From: Phycisphaerales bacterium
Lineage (GTDB): Bacteria > Planctomycetota > Phycisphaerae > Phycisphaerales > SM1A02
Direction: 5' to 3'
Assembly (NCBI GenBank): GCA_022446885.1
Contig: JAKVBU010000026.1
Coordinates: 1 to 53,721, forward strand
DNA length: 53,721 nucleotides
Part shown: positions 7,223 to 17,068 of the stretch, in pieces
Layout of the letters: every line of letters begins with the position of its first letter
Position numbering within the stretch: position 1 is the first letter of the stretch
Translations under genes and position numbers: made by a program
Notes under the pieces: generated by a model
What the model was told of the DNA's origin: nothing
Database searches by the model: none
Seen by the model: only the letters and a program-made list of their open reading frames with translations

Positions 7223-10099
7223 CTACCGCGCTACAGGAGTGAGCGTCTGCAGAACGGCCCCCGTGATGCTCCCATCAGTTGCAGCGACCTGGCTGGGGGT
7301 GCCACAAGCGACGAGTGTTCCCCCTCCGGAGCCACCTTCGGGGCCAAGGTCGATGATCCAGTCGGCGGCCTTGATTACATCGAGATTGTGTTCGATCACG
7401 ACGAGTGTGTGTCCACGATCTGCCAGCCGTTGCAAGACCTCAAGCAGGCGGCTCACGTCTTTGAAGTGGAGGCCGGTTGTGGGCTCATCGAGAATGTAGA
7501 GCACTGTGCCTTGGCGTTTTGCGCCCAATTCACGGGCCAGTTTGACCCGCTGCGCTTCGCCACCGGAGAGCGTCGGGGCGGTTTGTCCCAACTCGATGTA
7601 GCCCAGCCCGACATCGTTCAGGCACGAAAGCATCCGATGAATCGCGCCGTGTGACTCAAAGAACGCACAGGCATCCTCGATGGTCATCGAGAGCACTTGG
7701 GAAATGCTGCGGCCCTTGAACAGCACTTCCAGCGTGCCCGCGTCGTATCTGGTGCCTTGGCAGGCGTCGCAGGTCACGAACACGTCGGGCAGGAAGTGCA
7801 TCTCGATCCGCTTGACGCCTTGCCCGGCACATGCCTCGCATCGCCCGCCCTTGACGTTGAAACTGAATCGCCCCGGCTGCCATCCGCGGAGCCGCGCTTC
7901 TTTGGTCGCTGCGAACAGATTGCGAATCGCGTCGAAGATACCGGTATAGGTGGCTGGGTTCGATCGCGGCGTTCGACCGATGGGGGACTGATCCACCTGT
8001 ACGACCCGATCAATCTGATGGAGTCCGTTCACGCGATCGTGGGCGCCGGGCACGACTCGGGCCTCATGCAGTTTGCGCTGGGCCGCCTTCAGCAAGACTT
8101 CATTGACCAGAGTGGACTTGCCAGAGCCAGATACACCTGTGACGCAAACCAGCCCTCCAAGTGGAAAGGCCACGTCGACCGACTTGAGGTTGTGGGCTCT
8201 TGCGCGTTTGACGGTGATAGCCTTGCGTTTGCTCATGGGCCTGGGTTCGCGGCCCATTGAATCGACCGTGCAGCGGCCGGACAGATAGCTGCCTGTGATC
8301 GAGTCGGGGTTGTGCTCGATGTCGGGCACTGAGCCCTGAGCCACGACTCGACCCCCGTGGCGACCGGCGCCCGGGCCCATGTCGATGACATGATCGGCTG
8401 CTCGGATCATCTCTTCGTCATGCTCGACCACGAGCACGGTGTTTCCGATGTCCACCAGGCCACGAAGCGTTCTGATCAACCGGGCGTTATCACGTTGGTG
8501 CAGCCCGATCGTCGGCTCGTCCAGCACGTAGCACACGCCCACAAGGCCACTGCCCACTTGTGTGGCCAGCCTGATGCGTTGGGCCTCACCTCCCGAGAGG
8601 GTGTTTGATGCTCGATCGAGGGTGAGGTACTCGAGCCCGACGCTCTGGAGAAAGCTCAGTCGGGCATCGACCTCCCTGCGAATCGGCGCTGCAATGGCGT
8701 TCGCCTCCGGGCTGAGCGAAAGCCCGTCCATGAAGGCTCGTGCCTGACTGATGGTGAGTCGGCCCAGATCCGCGATGCTCAATCTTGCCCCATCTGGGCC
8801 TTCAAGCAGGACGTGGGTGGCCGCCGGTCTGAGTCTGGCGCCTTGGCAATCGGGACAGGTGTGTTGGGCCATGAACCCAGCCAGTCGCTCACGCACATGT
8901 TCACTGGCCGTTTCCCGCCACCGTCGAGTGAGATTGGGCAGGACGCCTTCAAACTTGAACCGCCCTTGGGCACCCTCCAGCAGCAGCTCGCGATCAGCGC
9001 TCTTGAGTTTCTCGAAGGGCGTGCCTTTTGCAACGCCTGTGTGTTCGCGGAAGCGGCGCAGTTGGCGGGCATACCACGAGTTCATTCGCTTGCCGTTGCG
9101 ACGCCAAGGCACGATGGCGCCGCCGTCAAATGGCAGGGATGGATCGGGAATCACCAGGTCACAGTCAAACTCTCGAATGGTGCCCAGCCCATCGCAACGG
9201 GGGCAGGCGCCCCATGGACTGTTGAAAGAGAACAGCCGTGGCTCGAGGGCCTCGATGGCATTCTGGGGGTGCTCCGGGCAGGCCAGGTGTTCCGACCAGA
9301 TCGTTTCCTGCCAGTTGTCTCCGTCTTCCAAGAGCGTGAGCAGCAACCCGCCGCCGGCTCGAAGGGCAGTTTCGACAGACTCAGCGAGCCGTTGCCGATT
9401 GTCACCGCCAGTGACCAGGCGATCGACAACAGCTTCGATGTCGTGGCGCTCGTGCCGGGCAATGCCGAGCGGATTCTCTGTTCCTTCAGCAAGTGCTTCT
9501 CGCAGATCACGCACCGATCCGTCTACTCTCACTCGCACGAAGCCCGCTCTTTGGAGATCTTCGAGCACCTCCTTGTGAAATCCCTTTCGCCCTCGCACAA
9601 GCGGAGCGCAGAGCATGAGCCGCCGGCCCGGCTCGATCGCCTCGAGGCGATCGACGATCGTCGATGCAGAGGTGCCCTCAATCTCTCGGCCGCAGGTGCC
9701 ACCTCCCTTGGTCGGCGCCCAGCAGGTGGGGCGTCCGGCTCGGGCCCACAGCAAGCGGAGGTAGTCTTGGATCTCGGTGGTGGTTGCGACCGTTGAGCGG
9801 GGGTTGTGCCCGCCGCTCCTTTGAGCGATAGCGATGGTCGGCGGTAGTCCCTCAATCGAGTCGATGCGGGGTTTGGACATCTGTTGGAGAAACTGGCGGG
9901 CGTAGGCCGTCAGCGACTCCATGTACTTGCGTTGCCCTTCAGCAAAGATCGTGTCAAAGGCCAGCGATGACTTGCCCGAGCCCGAGACTCCGGTGATCAC
10001 AACAAGTTGGTCGCGCGGGATCTCGACGTCGATCCCTTCGAGGTTGTGCTCACATGCACCTCGAACAACGATCGATGCCTGGCTCCTCGGCGAGGGCAT
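7223..10099 (-). CDS. uvrA: Excinuclease ABC subunit A
   Basis: This is the damage-recognition ATPase of nucleotide excision repair, which loads UvrB. The 958 residues include two ABC modules. The first Walker A is GVSGSGKS at 37-44 and the second lies near 657; both LSGGEAQR signatures and LDEPT(I/T)GLH Walker B segments are present. The first zinc module reads CPEH at 274-277 and CPRC at 299-302, so one ligand is His in place of the usual Cys. The second module, near 750-780, has the ordinary CEAC...CDAC. The start at 10099 (MPSPRSQ) gives the normal UvrA N-terminus. The gene begins four bases after the permease stop, so it shares that transcript. Confidence 0.97.
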   Translation of the reverse strand: MPSPRSQASIVVRGACEHNLEGIDVEIPRDQLVVITGVSGSGKSSLAFDTIFAEGQRKYMESLTAYARQFLQQMSKPRIDSIEGLPPTIAIAQRSGGHNPRSTVATTTEIQDYLRLLWARAGRPTCWAPTKGGGTCGREIEGTSASTIVDRLEAIEPGRRLMLCAPLVRGRKGFHKEVLEDLQRAGFVRVRVDGSVRDLREALAEGTENPLGIARHERHDIEAVVDRLVTGGDNRQRLAESVETALRAGGGLLLTLLEDGDNWQETIWSEHLACPEHPQNAIEALEPRLFSFNSPWGACPRCDGLGTIREFDCDLVIPDPSLPFDGGAIVPWRRNGKRMNSWYARQLRRFREHTGVAKGTPFEKLKSADRELLLEGAQGRFKFEGVLPNLTRRWRETASEHVRERLAGFMAQHTCPDCQGARLRPAATHVLLEGPDGARLSIADLGRLTISQARAFMDGLSLSPEANAIAAPIRREVDARLSFLQSVGLEYLTLDRASNTLSGGEAQRIRLATQVGSGLVGVCYVLDEPTIGLHQRDNARLIRTLRGLVDIGNTVLVVEHDEEMIRAADHVIDMGPGAGRHGGRVVAQGSVPDIEHNPDSITGSYLSGRCTVDSMGREPRPMSKRKAITVKRARAHNLKSVDVAFPLGGLVCVTGVSGSGKSTLVNEVLLKAAQRKLHEARVVPGAHDRVNGLHQIDRVVQVDQSPIGRTPRSNPATYTGIFDAIRNLFAATKEARLRGWQPGRFSFNVKGGRCEACAGQGVKRIEMHFLPDVFVTCDACQGTRYDAGTLEVLFKGRSISQVLSMTIEDACAFFESHGAIHRMLSCLNDVGLGYIELGQTAPTLSGGEAQRVKLARELGAKRQGTVLYILDEPTTGLHFKDVSRLLEVLQRLADRGHTLVVIEHNLDVIKAADWIIDLGPEGGSGGGTLVACGTPSQVAATDGSITGAVLQTLTPVAR

Positions 10100-10103
10100 G
10101 TGG

Positions 10104-11246
10104 TCAGCCCAGTTCGCGTCGCTGGAAGAGCATGATGCCCAGTGCCAGTGCGACAAGCGTGTAGAGCAAGCCGTATCCAAGTGCGGACAGTAGATACTCG
10201 CCGGGAATCAGGACGCCCTGCGTGAGCGCGTCACTGAGCCAGAGCACCTGGAAATTGGGCACCAGCCCGTAGGCGGCCTTGAGCAGGAACCAAGGGAGCA
10301 ATTCCCAGCCTTGGGCAAACGAGGTCAGTGACATGGTCGCGACCTCGACAGGCCTGATGATCTGTTCCGGGTCTTCTCCGACGCGGTTCATGATCGTTGT
10401 GACGTCGATCGTCTCGACATCACCGGCAGCGCGGGCTCTGTCAAGCCACTGGGCCTCGAGCCGTTGGAGTGGACGAGCGAACAGCCAGTCAGAGAGCAGG
10501 CCGATCATGAGGGTGGCGAGGGTCGCCAGCAGGGTCATCAATTGGCCCAGCCGGGTTGAAAATGCGATGGCAAAGGCCGCCAGCATGCACTCAGCCATGG
10601 CGATACCGGCGACGGCCAGCCACAACTGTCCGTTGAACTGACGGGACATGGGCTGTGGAGAAAAGTCGGCCTTGAAGTTCAGCGCCAGCAGCCAGGCGAT
10701 GAGCAACAGGGGCGTCACGACGAACAGGGTCGTGCTGGTAAAGACCATTCCGTAGAAGTAATTGCACCACACGGCCACGGCCAGCCCCACGATCAACGCC
10801 CCGAAGCCGAAAATCAGAACTGGAACATGCACCGGATCGCGGACTGTCTGGATCACAGAATGCATCTCAGTGAGCATGAAGACCAATGACAGGCACAGCA
10901 CTGTCAGGAGCAGGGCACAACTGACACCGATGAACTTGCCCACCAGGAAGACGGTTCTGCTGACCGGCTTGGAAATCACGGTCAGGGCTGTCTTTTGAGC
11001 GATTTCGCGGCCCAGAACGCCCGTCGCGATGAATGCGGCCAGAACCGCGCCCCCGGTGAAGACGGTCGCCAGGCCGATATCGATGAGCATTCGCTGGTCT
11101 TCGCCCATGGTGAAGGCGGCCAGAGGGTTGCTCATCACGATCAGGAGAGCTGCTCCGGCGACCACCACCAAGGTGATGGGCTGTCGGATGCTCTCAAAGA
11201 AGGTGTTCCGGGCAATGGCCAGCAACTGCGTGGGCATCGCCGGCAT
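10104..11246 (-). CDS. ABC-2 type transporter permease
   Basis: The 380-residue protein has about six to seven hydrophobic spans. An ABC-2 signature loop follows the second span region: [16 protein letters not shown] at 79-94, then [13 protein letters not shown]. The same SKP...L.GK.(I/L)GV pattern is found in the large permease at 17065-19200, so the two are related. There is a soluble loop at about 265-320. No ATPase gene is adjacent on this strand; the nearest is the ABC ATPase at 15875 in the divergent operon, a reasonable partner. The start could be 11246 or 11237 (MPAMP). uvrA follows after four bases. Confidence 0.85.
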   Translation of the reverse strand: MPAMPTQLLAIARNTFFESIRQPITLVVVAGAALLIVMSNPLAAFTMGEDQRMLIDIGLATVFTGGAVLAAFIATGVLGREIAQKTALTVISKPVSRTVFLVGKFIGVSCALLLTVLCLSLVFMLTEMHSVIQTVRDPVHVPVLIFGFGALIVGLAVAVWCNYFYGMVFTSTTLFVVTPLLLIAWLLALNFKADFSPQPMSRQFNGQLWLAVAGIAMAECMLAAFAIAFSTRLGQLMTLLATLATLMIGLLSDWLFARPLQRLEAQWLDRARAAGDVETIDVTTIMNRVGEDPEQIIRPVEVATMSLTSFAQGWELLPWFLLKAAYGLVPNFQVLWLSDALTQGVLIPGEYLLSALGYGLLYTLVALALGIMLFQRRELG

Positions 11247-11403
11247 GGTACGGGCACCTGTACCCTCGGCGGGCGAAGTTTCACCATCGAGCCGCGCATG
11301 GTACATTTTCGCCCCGTCGGCCCCATCCTGTGCGAACCGACGGAGTCCTGTTCGAGTATCCCTTGGACTTACTTGCCCCGGCCTGAGGAGCGCCCGAACC
11401 AAG
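11247..11403. promoter_or_regulatory. Divergent intergenic region between permease/uvrA and the SPFH operon
   Basis: These 157 bases must hold promoters for both directions. A weak plus-strand candidate is TTTCAC at 11279-11284 and TACATT at 11302-11307, with a 17-base spacer. A GAGGAG lies 12 bases before the SPFH start. The hexamers match poorly, so only the region, not the exact promoter, is supported. Confidence 0.35.
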
Positions 11404-13539
11404 ATGCGTGTCGATCATCTCGCCTTTCAGAAGGCTCTCAATATCACGGTCATGGGCCTGTTGCTGCAGGCCGCCGTGGGAACGCTGCTGCTGGTCTTCG
11501 GGCTGGCCGTGGACGACTCCCCGGCCGTGCTCGCCTCGATCTGGTGTCTTGCTGGCCTGATTCCATGGGTCGGCTTGCTGGTGGTGTTTGCCCAGCATCG
11601 GCTGGAACGGCTCGAGTCGCTGGAAGAGGATGAACTCTCCGGCTCTGGGGCCGCCGCGATGTTCGATCGCTCTGGTGAGGCTATTCGCCCTGCCGCTCGT
11701 CGATTGCGTCAGACATATCGCTGGATTCTCCCGGCCTTCTCACTGGCGTTCGCCATCGGACTGACGGTGGCGGGCTGGCTGTCTTTGGATCATCTGCAGA
11801 ACGAAGATCTGCATGAGATGCCACTGACGGCGTCCAAGGGGTGGCTCGAGGCCATCCTGTTGGCAACTGCAGCCTTGACGTTCGTCTGGTCTCGCTATCT
11901 GGCGGGCATGGCAGCGCAGGAAGCATGGCGGCACTTCCGCGCGGGTGCCGGCCAGATGGTGGTGACATCACTTGTCCTGGGCTTGCTGGCCGTGGGCGTG
12001 GGCTTCCGCTTCTTCGGGGTCGATGGTGTGGTGGAGGTGGTGGCCTGGGCCATTCCGATCCTCATGTTCGCCGTCGCCTTGGAGATTGTGCTCTCGCTGG
12101 TGCTCGATGCCTATCGCCCGCGGCGGGCAGGTGAGTTTCCTCGGGCCGCATTTGACTCCCCGAGTTTGGGCCTTCTGGCACAACCTGGATCAGTCGTTCG
12201 CTCGATCAACGAGGCGGTCAACTACCAGTTCGGCTTCGACATCACCAGTTCCTGGGGATATCAACTGCTGCTGCGAAGTTCCCTGGGCCTTGGCGGTCTG
12301 GCGATCATTGTGCTGTTGCTGATGAGCACCGTTGTGGTGGTTGGCCCCAGACAAGAGGGCATCCGGCTGCGACAGGGTGCGATCGTTGGTGGAGAAGGGG
12401 ACCAGATCAAGACACCAGGGCCCTTTGGCAAACTGCCTTGGCCGCTGGAATCCGCCCAGTTGTACGACGTGACTTCGCTGCAGACGCTGCCAGTGACGCC
12501 TGTTCCCAAGGGCGAGCCCAAGTACTTCGATTGGCGGGAACCGCCTGATCTGGCCGACGGCGCATTTGAGCCGGCCTACATCGTGAAGCCATCGGGCCAA
12601 GGGGCTGGCGGCTCAGACGAGGCTGGTGATCAAACCGCGCTCGTGGTGCCCCATGTCAGAATCGTCTGGCGGGTGGCCAATGAAGGGTTGCTCGACTGGC
12701 TCGAGTTTGTGCCCGATGAGCGACTGCCCCGACAGCAGATCACGCAACAGCAACGAGCGCTGCAGATGATCGCCAATGCTCAGATGACACAGCTCTTTTC
12801 CGGGATGCGCCTTGACCAGGTGCTCTCGACCGAGCGAAACAGCCTTGGTGAACTGCTCAAGACTCGTATTCAAGATCAACTGGACAAGTTGGGCGCCGGC
12901 ATCGTGCTGGTCACTGTGGAGGTGCCCGAAGTTCGCCCGCCCAAAGATGCCGCGATCAAGTTTGAATCGCTTCCGGCTGCCATCCAGCAGCGTCAGCAGT
13001 GGGTTGCCGCTGCTGAGCGGCAGCGATCATCCAGCTGGACCCGCGTCGTAGGCGACACGGCGCTGGTCGATGACGTCATCAAGGCGATCGATGCCCACGA
13101 CGCAGCGCAGGATGGGTTGGCGACGGCCCGATCCGCCCACGGAGCCGACTCCCCCGAGGCGAAAGCCGCAGGGGAGAAGGTCGAAGCAACTTCAGAGGCC
13201 ACCATCGCCCTGCTGAAGCAAGGCGGCGGCACAGCGTGGCAGTCGATCGCCAACGCTGAGCGTGATGCGTTGGTTGATCTGATGAATGAACGAGCCCGTG
13301 TCAGCCGCCTGCACTCTCAGGCAGCATCCTGGCGAGCCGCTCCTGAGTTGTATCGGCAGCGTGCCTTGATGGGCGTCTACGCTCGCATGCTTCCCAAACT
13401 CCGCAAGTACGTGGTGGGTGTTGACCCGGCGCGGCTGGACCTCAATGTTGAACTTCGCGAGCACGCCTCGCCCAACACGATCTTCTCCGACACCCTGTCG
13501 TCAACTTCACCCGGCGACACGGGAGGTGGTACCCAATGA
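11404..13539 (+). CDS. Polytopic SPFH/Band 7 (HflK-like) protein
   Basis: The 711-residue protein is not a plain HflK. Residues 1-284 carry six hydrophobic spans (about 11-33, 41-62, 104-126, 147-165, 183-202, 209-235), and a seventh at 285-313 leads straight into an SPFH domain (VVVGPRQEGIRLRQG onward, about 314-540). Helical, Ala/Gln/Arg-rich sequence fills the C-terminal part to about 680. SPFH proteins assemble into membrane rings or cages; in E. coli HflK and HflC enclose FtsH, but no ftsH is here. The start at 11404 is chosen because upstream in-frame codons read through the divergent promoter region. The stop overlaps the next ATG (ATGA). The role is inferred to be assembly of a cage with the next two proteins. 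Confidence 0.87.
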   Translation: MRVDHLAFQKALNITVMGLLLQAAVGTLLLVFGLAVDDSPAVLASIWCLAGLIPWVGLLVVFAQHRLERLESLEEDELSGSGAAAMFDRSGEAIRPAARRLRQTYRWILPAFSLAFAIGLTVAGWLSLDHLQNEDLHEMPLTASKGWLEAILLATAALTFVWSRYLAGMAAQEAWRHFRAGAGQMVVTSLVLGLLAVGVGFRFFGVDGVVEVVAWAIPILMFAVALEIVLSLVLDAYRPRRAGEFPRAAFDSPSLGLLAQPGSVVRSINEAVNYQFGFDITSSWGYQLLLRSSLGLGGLAIIVLLLMSTVVVVGPRQEGIRLRQGAIVGGEGDQIKTPGPFGKLPWPLESAQLYDVTSLQTLPVTPVPKGEPKYFDWREPPDLADGAFEPAYIVKPSGQGAGGSDEAGDQTALVVPHVRIVWRVANEGLLDWLEFVPDERLPRQQITQQQRALQMIANAQMTQLFSGMRLDQVLSTERNSLGELLKTRIQDQLDKLGAGIVLVTVEVPEVRPPKDAAIKFESLPAAIQQRQQWVAAAERQRSSSWTRVVGDTALVDDVIKAIDAHDAAQDGLATARSAHGADSPEAKAAGEKVEATSEATIALLKQGGGTAWQSIANAERDALVDLMNERARVSRLHSQAASWRAAPELYRQRALMGVYARMLPKLRKYVVGVDPARLDLNVELREHASPNTIFSDTLSSTSPGDTGGGTQ

Positions 13540-14447
13540 AAAAGACAGTTGCGATCATCGTCGGCCTGATCATCGTCGGCGTGCTGGTTGTGTTCAGCAT
13601 GACCTTCTCGGTGGCCTACAACGAGGTTGTCATTCGTAGTCGCTTCGGTAAGGTCGATGAGTCGAGCATCGTTCGTGAGCCGGGCCTGCACTTCCGGCTG
13701 CCGTTCTTCGTCGACGCTATTCACCATCTCGACACAAGGCTGCAGTTGTTGGAGTCACCGCTGATCACGGTGCAGACCGCCGACGAGCAGCAGGTGGTGG
13801 TTCAGGGGTTCATGCTCTGGCGGGTAGACACGAAAGAGCAGGGGCCGCTGGAGTTCTACAGCAGGTATGCAGACATCGCGGAGGCCAAGTCGTCGCTGCG
13901 GACCCAGTTCCAGGATGCCCTCAACGAGATCGGCACCTTCAAACTGGATGAATTGCTCAGTGCAACCAGCGCCCTGCCTCAGGCAGAGGCCGCAGTGCTC
14001 GCACGCATGGAGGGGCTGGCTGCCGAGGGGATCAAGCCGGTTTCCACCGGGATCAGTCGGCTCGTCTTCAAGGAGTCAACGACCGGCGAGGTGACTCGTC
14101 GTATGCAGGCTCGACGCGAGACGCTGGCTGACAACGAGCGCACGCGAGGTGAGGCCGAGGCCCAACGCATTCGCTCCGAGGCCGAGACCACGGCCGAGAA
14201 GATCATGGCCTTCGCAGGTCAGCGGGCACAGGAGATTCGATCCAAGAGCGAAGAGCGGGCAGCTGAGTATCTGGCCCAGATGAGCCAGGACGAAGAACTC
14301 GCAGTGTTCCTCATCTGGATCGACACGCTTGAGAAGGCGCTCGCCCAGAACACCACCGTCCTGCTCGAGACCGATCAGATGCCCTGGGCGCTGCTCGACA
14401 CCTCGCGGATCAAGTCCCTCCAGAGCGGCGGAGCATCCGACAAGTGA
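13536..14447 (+). CDS. HflC-like SPFH/Band 7 protein
   Basis: The 303-residue protein has an N-terminal membrane span at about 5-27, an SPFH domain at about 27-200 (with FSVAYNEVVIRSRFG and PGLHFRLPF), and a long charged coiled-coil region (ARRETLADNERTRGEAEAQ and on) ending near residue 250. This is the usual HflC layout and length. It overlaps both neighbours by four bases (ATGA before, GTGA after), so all three SPFH subunits should be made in fixed proportion. I leave the symbol blank because genuine hflC is defined by its FtsH partnership, which cannot be shown here. Confidence 0.88.
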   Translation: MKKTVAIIVGLIIVGVLVVFSMTFSVAYNEVVIRSRFGKVDESSIVREPGLHFRLPFFVDAIHHLDTRLQLLESPLITVQTADEQQVVVQGFMLWRVDTKEQGPLEFYSRYADIAEAKSSLRTQFQDALNEIGTFKLDELLSATSALPQAEAAVLARMEGLAAEGIKPVSTGISRLVFKESTTGEVTRRMQARRETLADNERTRGEAEAQRIRSEAETTAEKIMAFAGQRAQEIRSKSEERAAEYLAQMSQDEELAVFLIWIDTLEKALAQNTTVLLETDQMPWALLDTSRIKSLQSGGASDK

Positions 14448-15874
14448 GCAACGAAGCGCACGACAACCCAGAACAAGCCCAGCAGCGTCGCGCCGCATCG
14501 GAACGGCTTGCTGATGGCGGGCAGGTGGGCGCCGAGGCCCAGTTGCGTGAGGCGATGGACCCTGCCAATCGGTCGCTGAATGAGGCCTTGCACCTGAGCT
14601 TTCGGGTGCTGCAGGTGGCCAGCGTGGCCCTTCTGGTGCTCTTCCTGTTCTCGGGTTTCCGAACCGTCGGAAACGTCCAGAGCGGGGTGGCAACCGTCTG
14701 GGGACGCATCGTTGATCCGGCCGGGCTTGAGCCCGGGCTTGCCATGAATTGGCCGCCTCCAGTGGGTGGGTTTGTGCTGTACGAAGCCGACAGTCGAACC
14801 GTCACCGACGGAAATGCGTTCGTCTCCCAGATGTTGTTGACGCACGGCGAGGCGAAGTCGGTCCAGCGAGCGATCACGACGGATCGGCTCAAGCCCGGTC
14901 GCGACGGATCGGTGCTGACGGCGAACGGCGAAATCTCGCACCTGCGGGCGATCGCTCACTACAAGGTTGATTCTCCAGCTCGATTCCTCGAGAACGTGGG
15001 TGATGCCAAGGCCGACAGGCTCGTGCAGTTGGCGCTGCAGCGGTCAATCGTGCAGGTCGGAGCGTCGCACACACTCAGTTATCTGCGCGACACGCTCACG
15101 ACCGACGGGCTGCGGTCCTTGATTCGAGACGGCGCCAATGAACTGCTCGATCAAGCCGGAGCTGGATTGGTCATCGCCTCGGTCGAGCTCAAGCAGGAGC
15201 CGCTCCCGCCCGCAGCCATCCAGAAGAATTTTGAGAACTACTCCAAGGTTCGGCAGCAGATGGCGGCAGATGTCGAGCGGGCCAAGCAGGCTGCTCAGGA
15301 GACGCTTCTGACGACCGCTGGTCCGATGCATGTCGAGTTGGCCGAGTTGATCGACCAATACGAACATGCAGATGAGGCGGGCGATGAAGCGAAGGCGGCT
15401 CAAGTGCTTGCGAAGATCGACACAGCACTGCAACGCGACGACGTCGCCGGCCGGGTCGCGCGAGTCATGGATGCCGCCAGCCGACACAAGATCGGTATCG
15501 AGCAGACCCTGGGCCGCGAGGCTCGTCTGGTTGCCGGCTTGCAGGATGCGTATCACCGTCAGCCTGAAGTCGTGGTGGCTCGTCGCTGGCTCGAAGCTGC
15601 CGGTCGTGTCTTCTCACGACCTGACATCGAGCTCTTCCATCTGCCTGAGGGCATGGGCCGTTTGGCAGTCGATATCACCGGATCGCAGACTGTTCGTGAC
15701 ATGCGTCGATCTCTGAAGCTCGACCAGGTCGACGCCGAGATTTGGGCTGCAGGATTCAGTGGATCTGCTACCGATCAGTTCCAGCACATCGATGAGATCA
15801 AGATGGACGATGCCGGTAGGCAACTGGCCGTCGATGAGAAGGGCCGAATCTCCGGCATGCGGGAGAAGGATTGA
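14444..15874 (+). CDS. HflK-like SPFH/Band 7 protein
   Basis: The 476-residue protein starts with GTG inside the HflC-like stop (GTGA). A hydrophilic N-terminus of about 50 residues precedes one span at about 52-73. The SPFH domain follows (GNVQSGVATVWGRIV, DPAGLEPGLAMNWPPP and on to about 265). The C-terminal 200 residues are predicted helical and charged. The proline-rich PGL.MNWPPP segment is an HflK-type loop. It is the third SPFH member of the cluster and is followed directly by the ABC ATPase, whose ATG begins at the base after the stop. Confidence 0.85.
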   Translation: MSNEAHDNPEQAQQRRAASERLADGGQVGAEAQLREAMDPANRSLNEALHLSFRVLQVASVALLVLFLFSGFRTVGNVQSGVATVWGRIVDPAGLEPGLAMNWPPPVGGFVLYEADSRTVTDGNAFVSQMLLTHGEAKSVQRAITTDRLKPGRDGSVLTANGEISHLRAIAHYKVDSPARFLENVGDAKADRLVQLALQRSIVQVGASHTLSYLRDTLTTDGLRSLIRDGANELLDQAGAGLVIASVELKQEPLPPAAIQKNFENYSKVRQQMAADVERAKQAAQETLLTTAGPMHVELAELIDQYEHADEAGDEAKAAQVLAKIDTALQRDDVAGRVARVMDAASRHKIGIEQTLGREARLVAGLQDAYHRQPEVVVARRWLEAAGRVFSRPDIELFHLPEGMGRLAVDITGSQTVRDMRRSLKLDQVDAEIWAAGFSGSATDQFQHIDEIKMDDAGRQLAVDEKGRISGMREKD

Positions 15875-17068
15875 ATGGTCAGCAAGACGACCGGTTCGGG
15901 CACACTCGTTGAGGCCGTCGGCCTCACCAAGGTGTTTCGCGACTTCTGGATGCGCTCGCGGGCCCGAGCTGTAGACGACATCGACTTCACGATCCACTCG
16001 GGCACCATCTTCGGCATGCTCGGCCCCAACGGTTCAGGCAAGAGTACGACCATCAAGATGATCCTGGGGCTACTTCGGCCCACTGGAGGCCGGCTGGCAG
16101 TATTTGGCCGACCGCCCACCGATGTGGCCGTAAAGCGGCACATCGGGTTCTTGCCGGAAGAGTCTTATCTCTATCGATACCTGACACCGCTGGAAACGCT
16201 CGATTACTACGGCCAGCTCTTTCGTATTCCCCGGCCTGAGCGTCGGCGCCGTGCAGAAGAGCTGCTTGAGATGGTTGGCCTGACGGCGGTCGCACATCGT
16301 CCGGTAGGGGAGTTCTCCAAGGGCATGACCCGTCGGATCGGCCTCGCCCAGGCGCTGATCAATGATCCGGAACTGCTCATTCTCGACGAGCCCACAAGCG
16401 GGCTGGATCCACTGGGCACTCGTCAGGTGAAGGAGTTGCTCGTTGAGTTGCGATCTCGCGGCAAGACCATCCTGCTCAGCTCGCACCTGCTCGCAGATGT
16501 GCAGGATGTGTGCGACGACATGGTGATGCTCTACGGCGGTCGTATTCAGGCCCGCGGCACGGTCGACGAACTGCTGGCCGATACGGATCACACGCTGATC
16601 AAGGCGCCCCGCCTCAGCAGCGAAGTCATCGAACAGATCGAGGGCGTGCTGCAGAAAGCCGGTGTTGGCATCGAGTCAGTGGAGTCTCCCCGGCAGCGGC
16701 TCGAGGACCTCTTCATGGACATCGTGGAGAAGGCTCGCGCTGCACAGATGGCGACCTCGGGCGCACTGAGTGGTGGCGAGACTGCTGAATTCCTGCGTAC
16801 TGACGGCCCGGAAGATGAGGCCGAGGCGCTGCTTGAGCAACTGCAGCGTGAGGCGCCGCAGGTTGAATCTGCCCCGGCTCGTGCCGCGGCCGAGGCGCAA
16901 GAGGCAAAGGCGCAGGAGAAGGCCCAGCAAGATGCCCTCATGAGTGACCTGACAAAGGAAGAGGCGCCGGCCGCTGACCCCACAGAGGCCTCCAGCGGCG
17001 GTCCCGACGCGGGCATGATCGAGGGGCTCCTCGACGGTGGTGATGATGAAACGGAGTCCAAGGATTGA
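15875..17068 (+). CDS. ABC transporter ATP-binding protein with acidic C-terminal tail
   Basis: The nucleotide-binding domain has Walker A GPNGSGKST at 50-58, Q-loop region GFLPEESYLY at 91-100, a degenerate signature FSKGM at 147-151 in place of LSGGQ, and Walker B LLILDEP at 167-173 with SGLDP. This is the ABC-2 exporter type (CcmA/NatA-like). Residues from about 290 to 397 form an Ala/Glu/Asp-rich tail of low complexity that most family members lack. The start is ATG at the base after the previous stop. The stop overlaps the permease TTG by four bases. It is the likely motor for the following permease and possibly for the divergent one at 10104. Confidence 0.92.
   Translation: MVSKTTGSGTLVEAVGLTKVFRDFWMRSRARAVDDIDFTIHSGTIFGMLGPNGSGKSTTIKMILGLLRPTGGRLAVFGRPPTDVAVKRHIGFLPEESYLYRYLTPLETLDYYGQLFRIPRPERRRRAEELLEMVGLTAVAHRPVGEFSKGMTRRIGLAQALINDPELLILDEPTSGLDPLGTRQVKELLVELRSRGKTILLSSHLLADVQDVCDDMVMLYGGRIQARGTVDELLADTDHTLIKAPRLSSEVIEQIEGVLQKAGVGIESVESPRQRLEDLFMDIVEKARAAQMATSGALSGGETAEFLRTDGPEDEAEALLEQLQREAPQVESAPARAAAEAQEAKAQEKAQQDALMSDLTKEEAPAADPTEASSGGPDAGMIEGLLDGGDDETESKD

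Noticed and set aside
8813-9796. 327-codon plus-strand frame inside uvrA
   Set aside because: uvrA is unmistakable on the other strand; long antisense frames are expected at this GC content.
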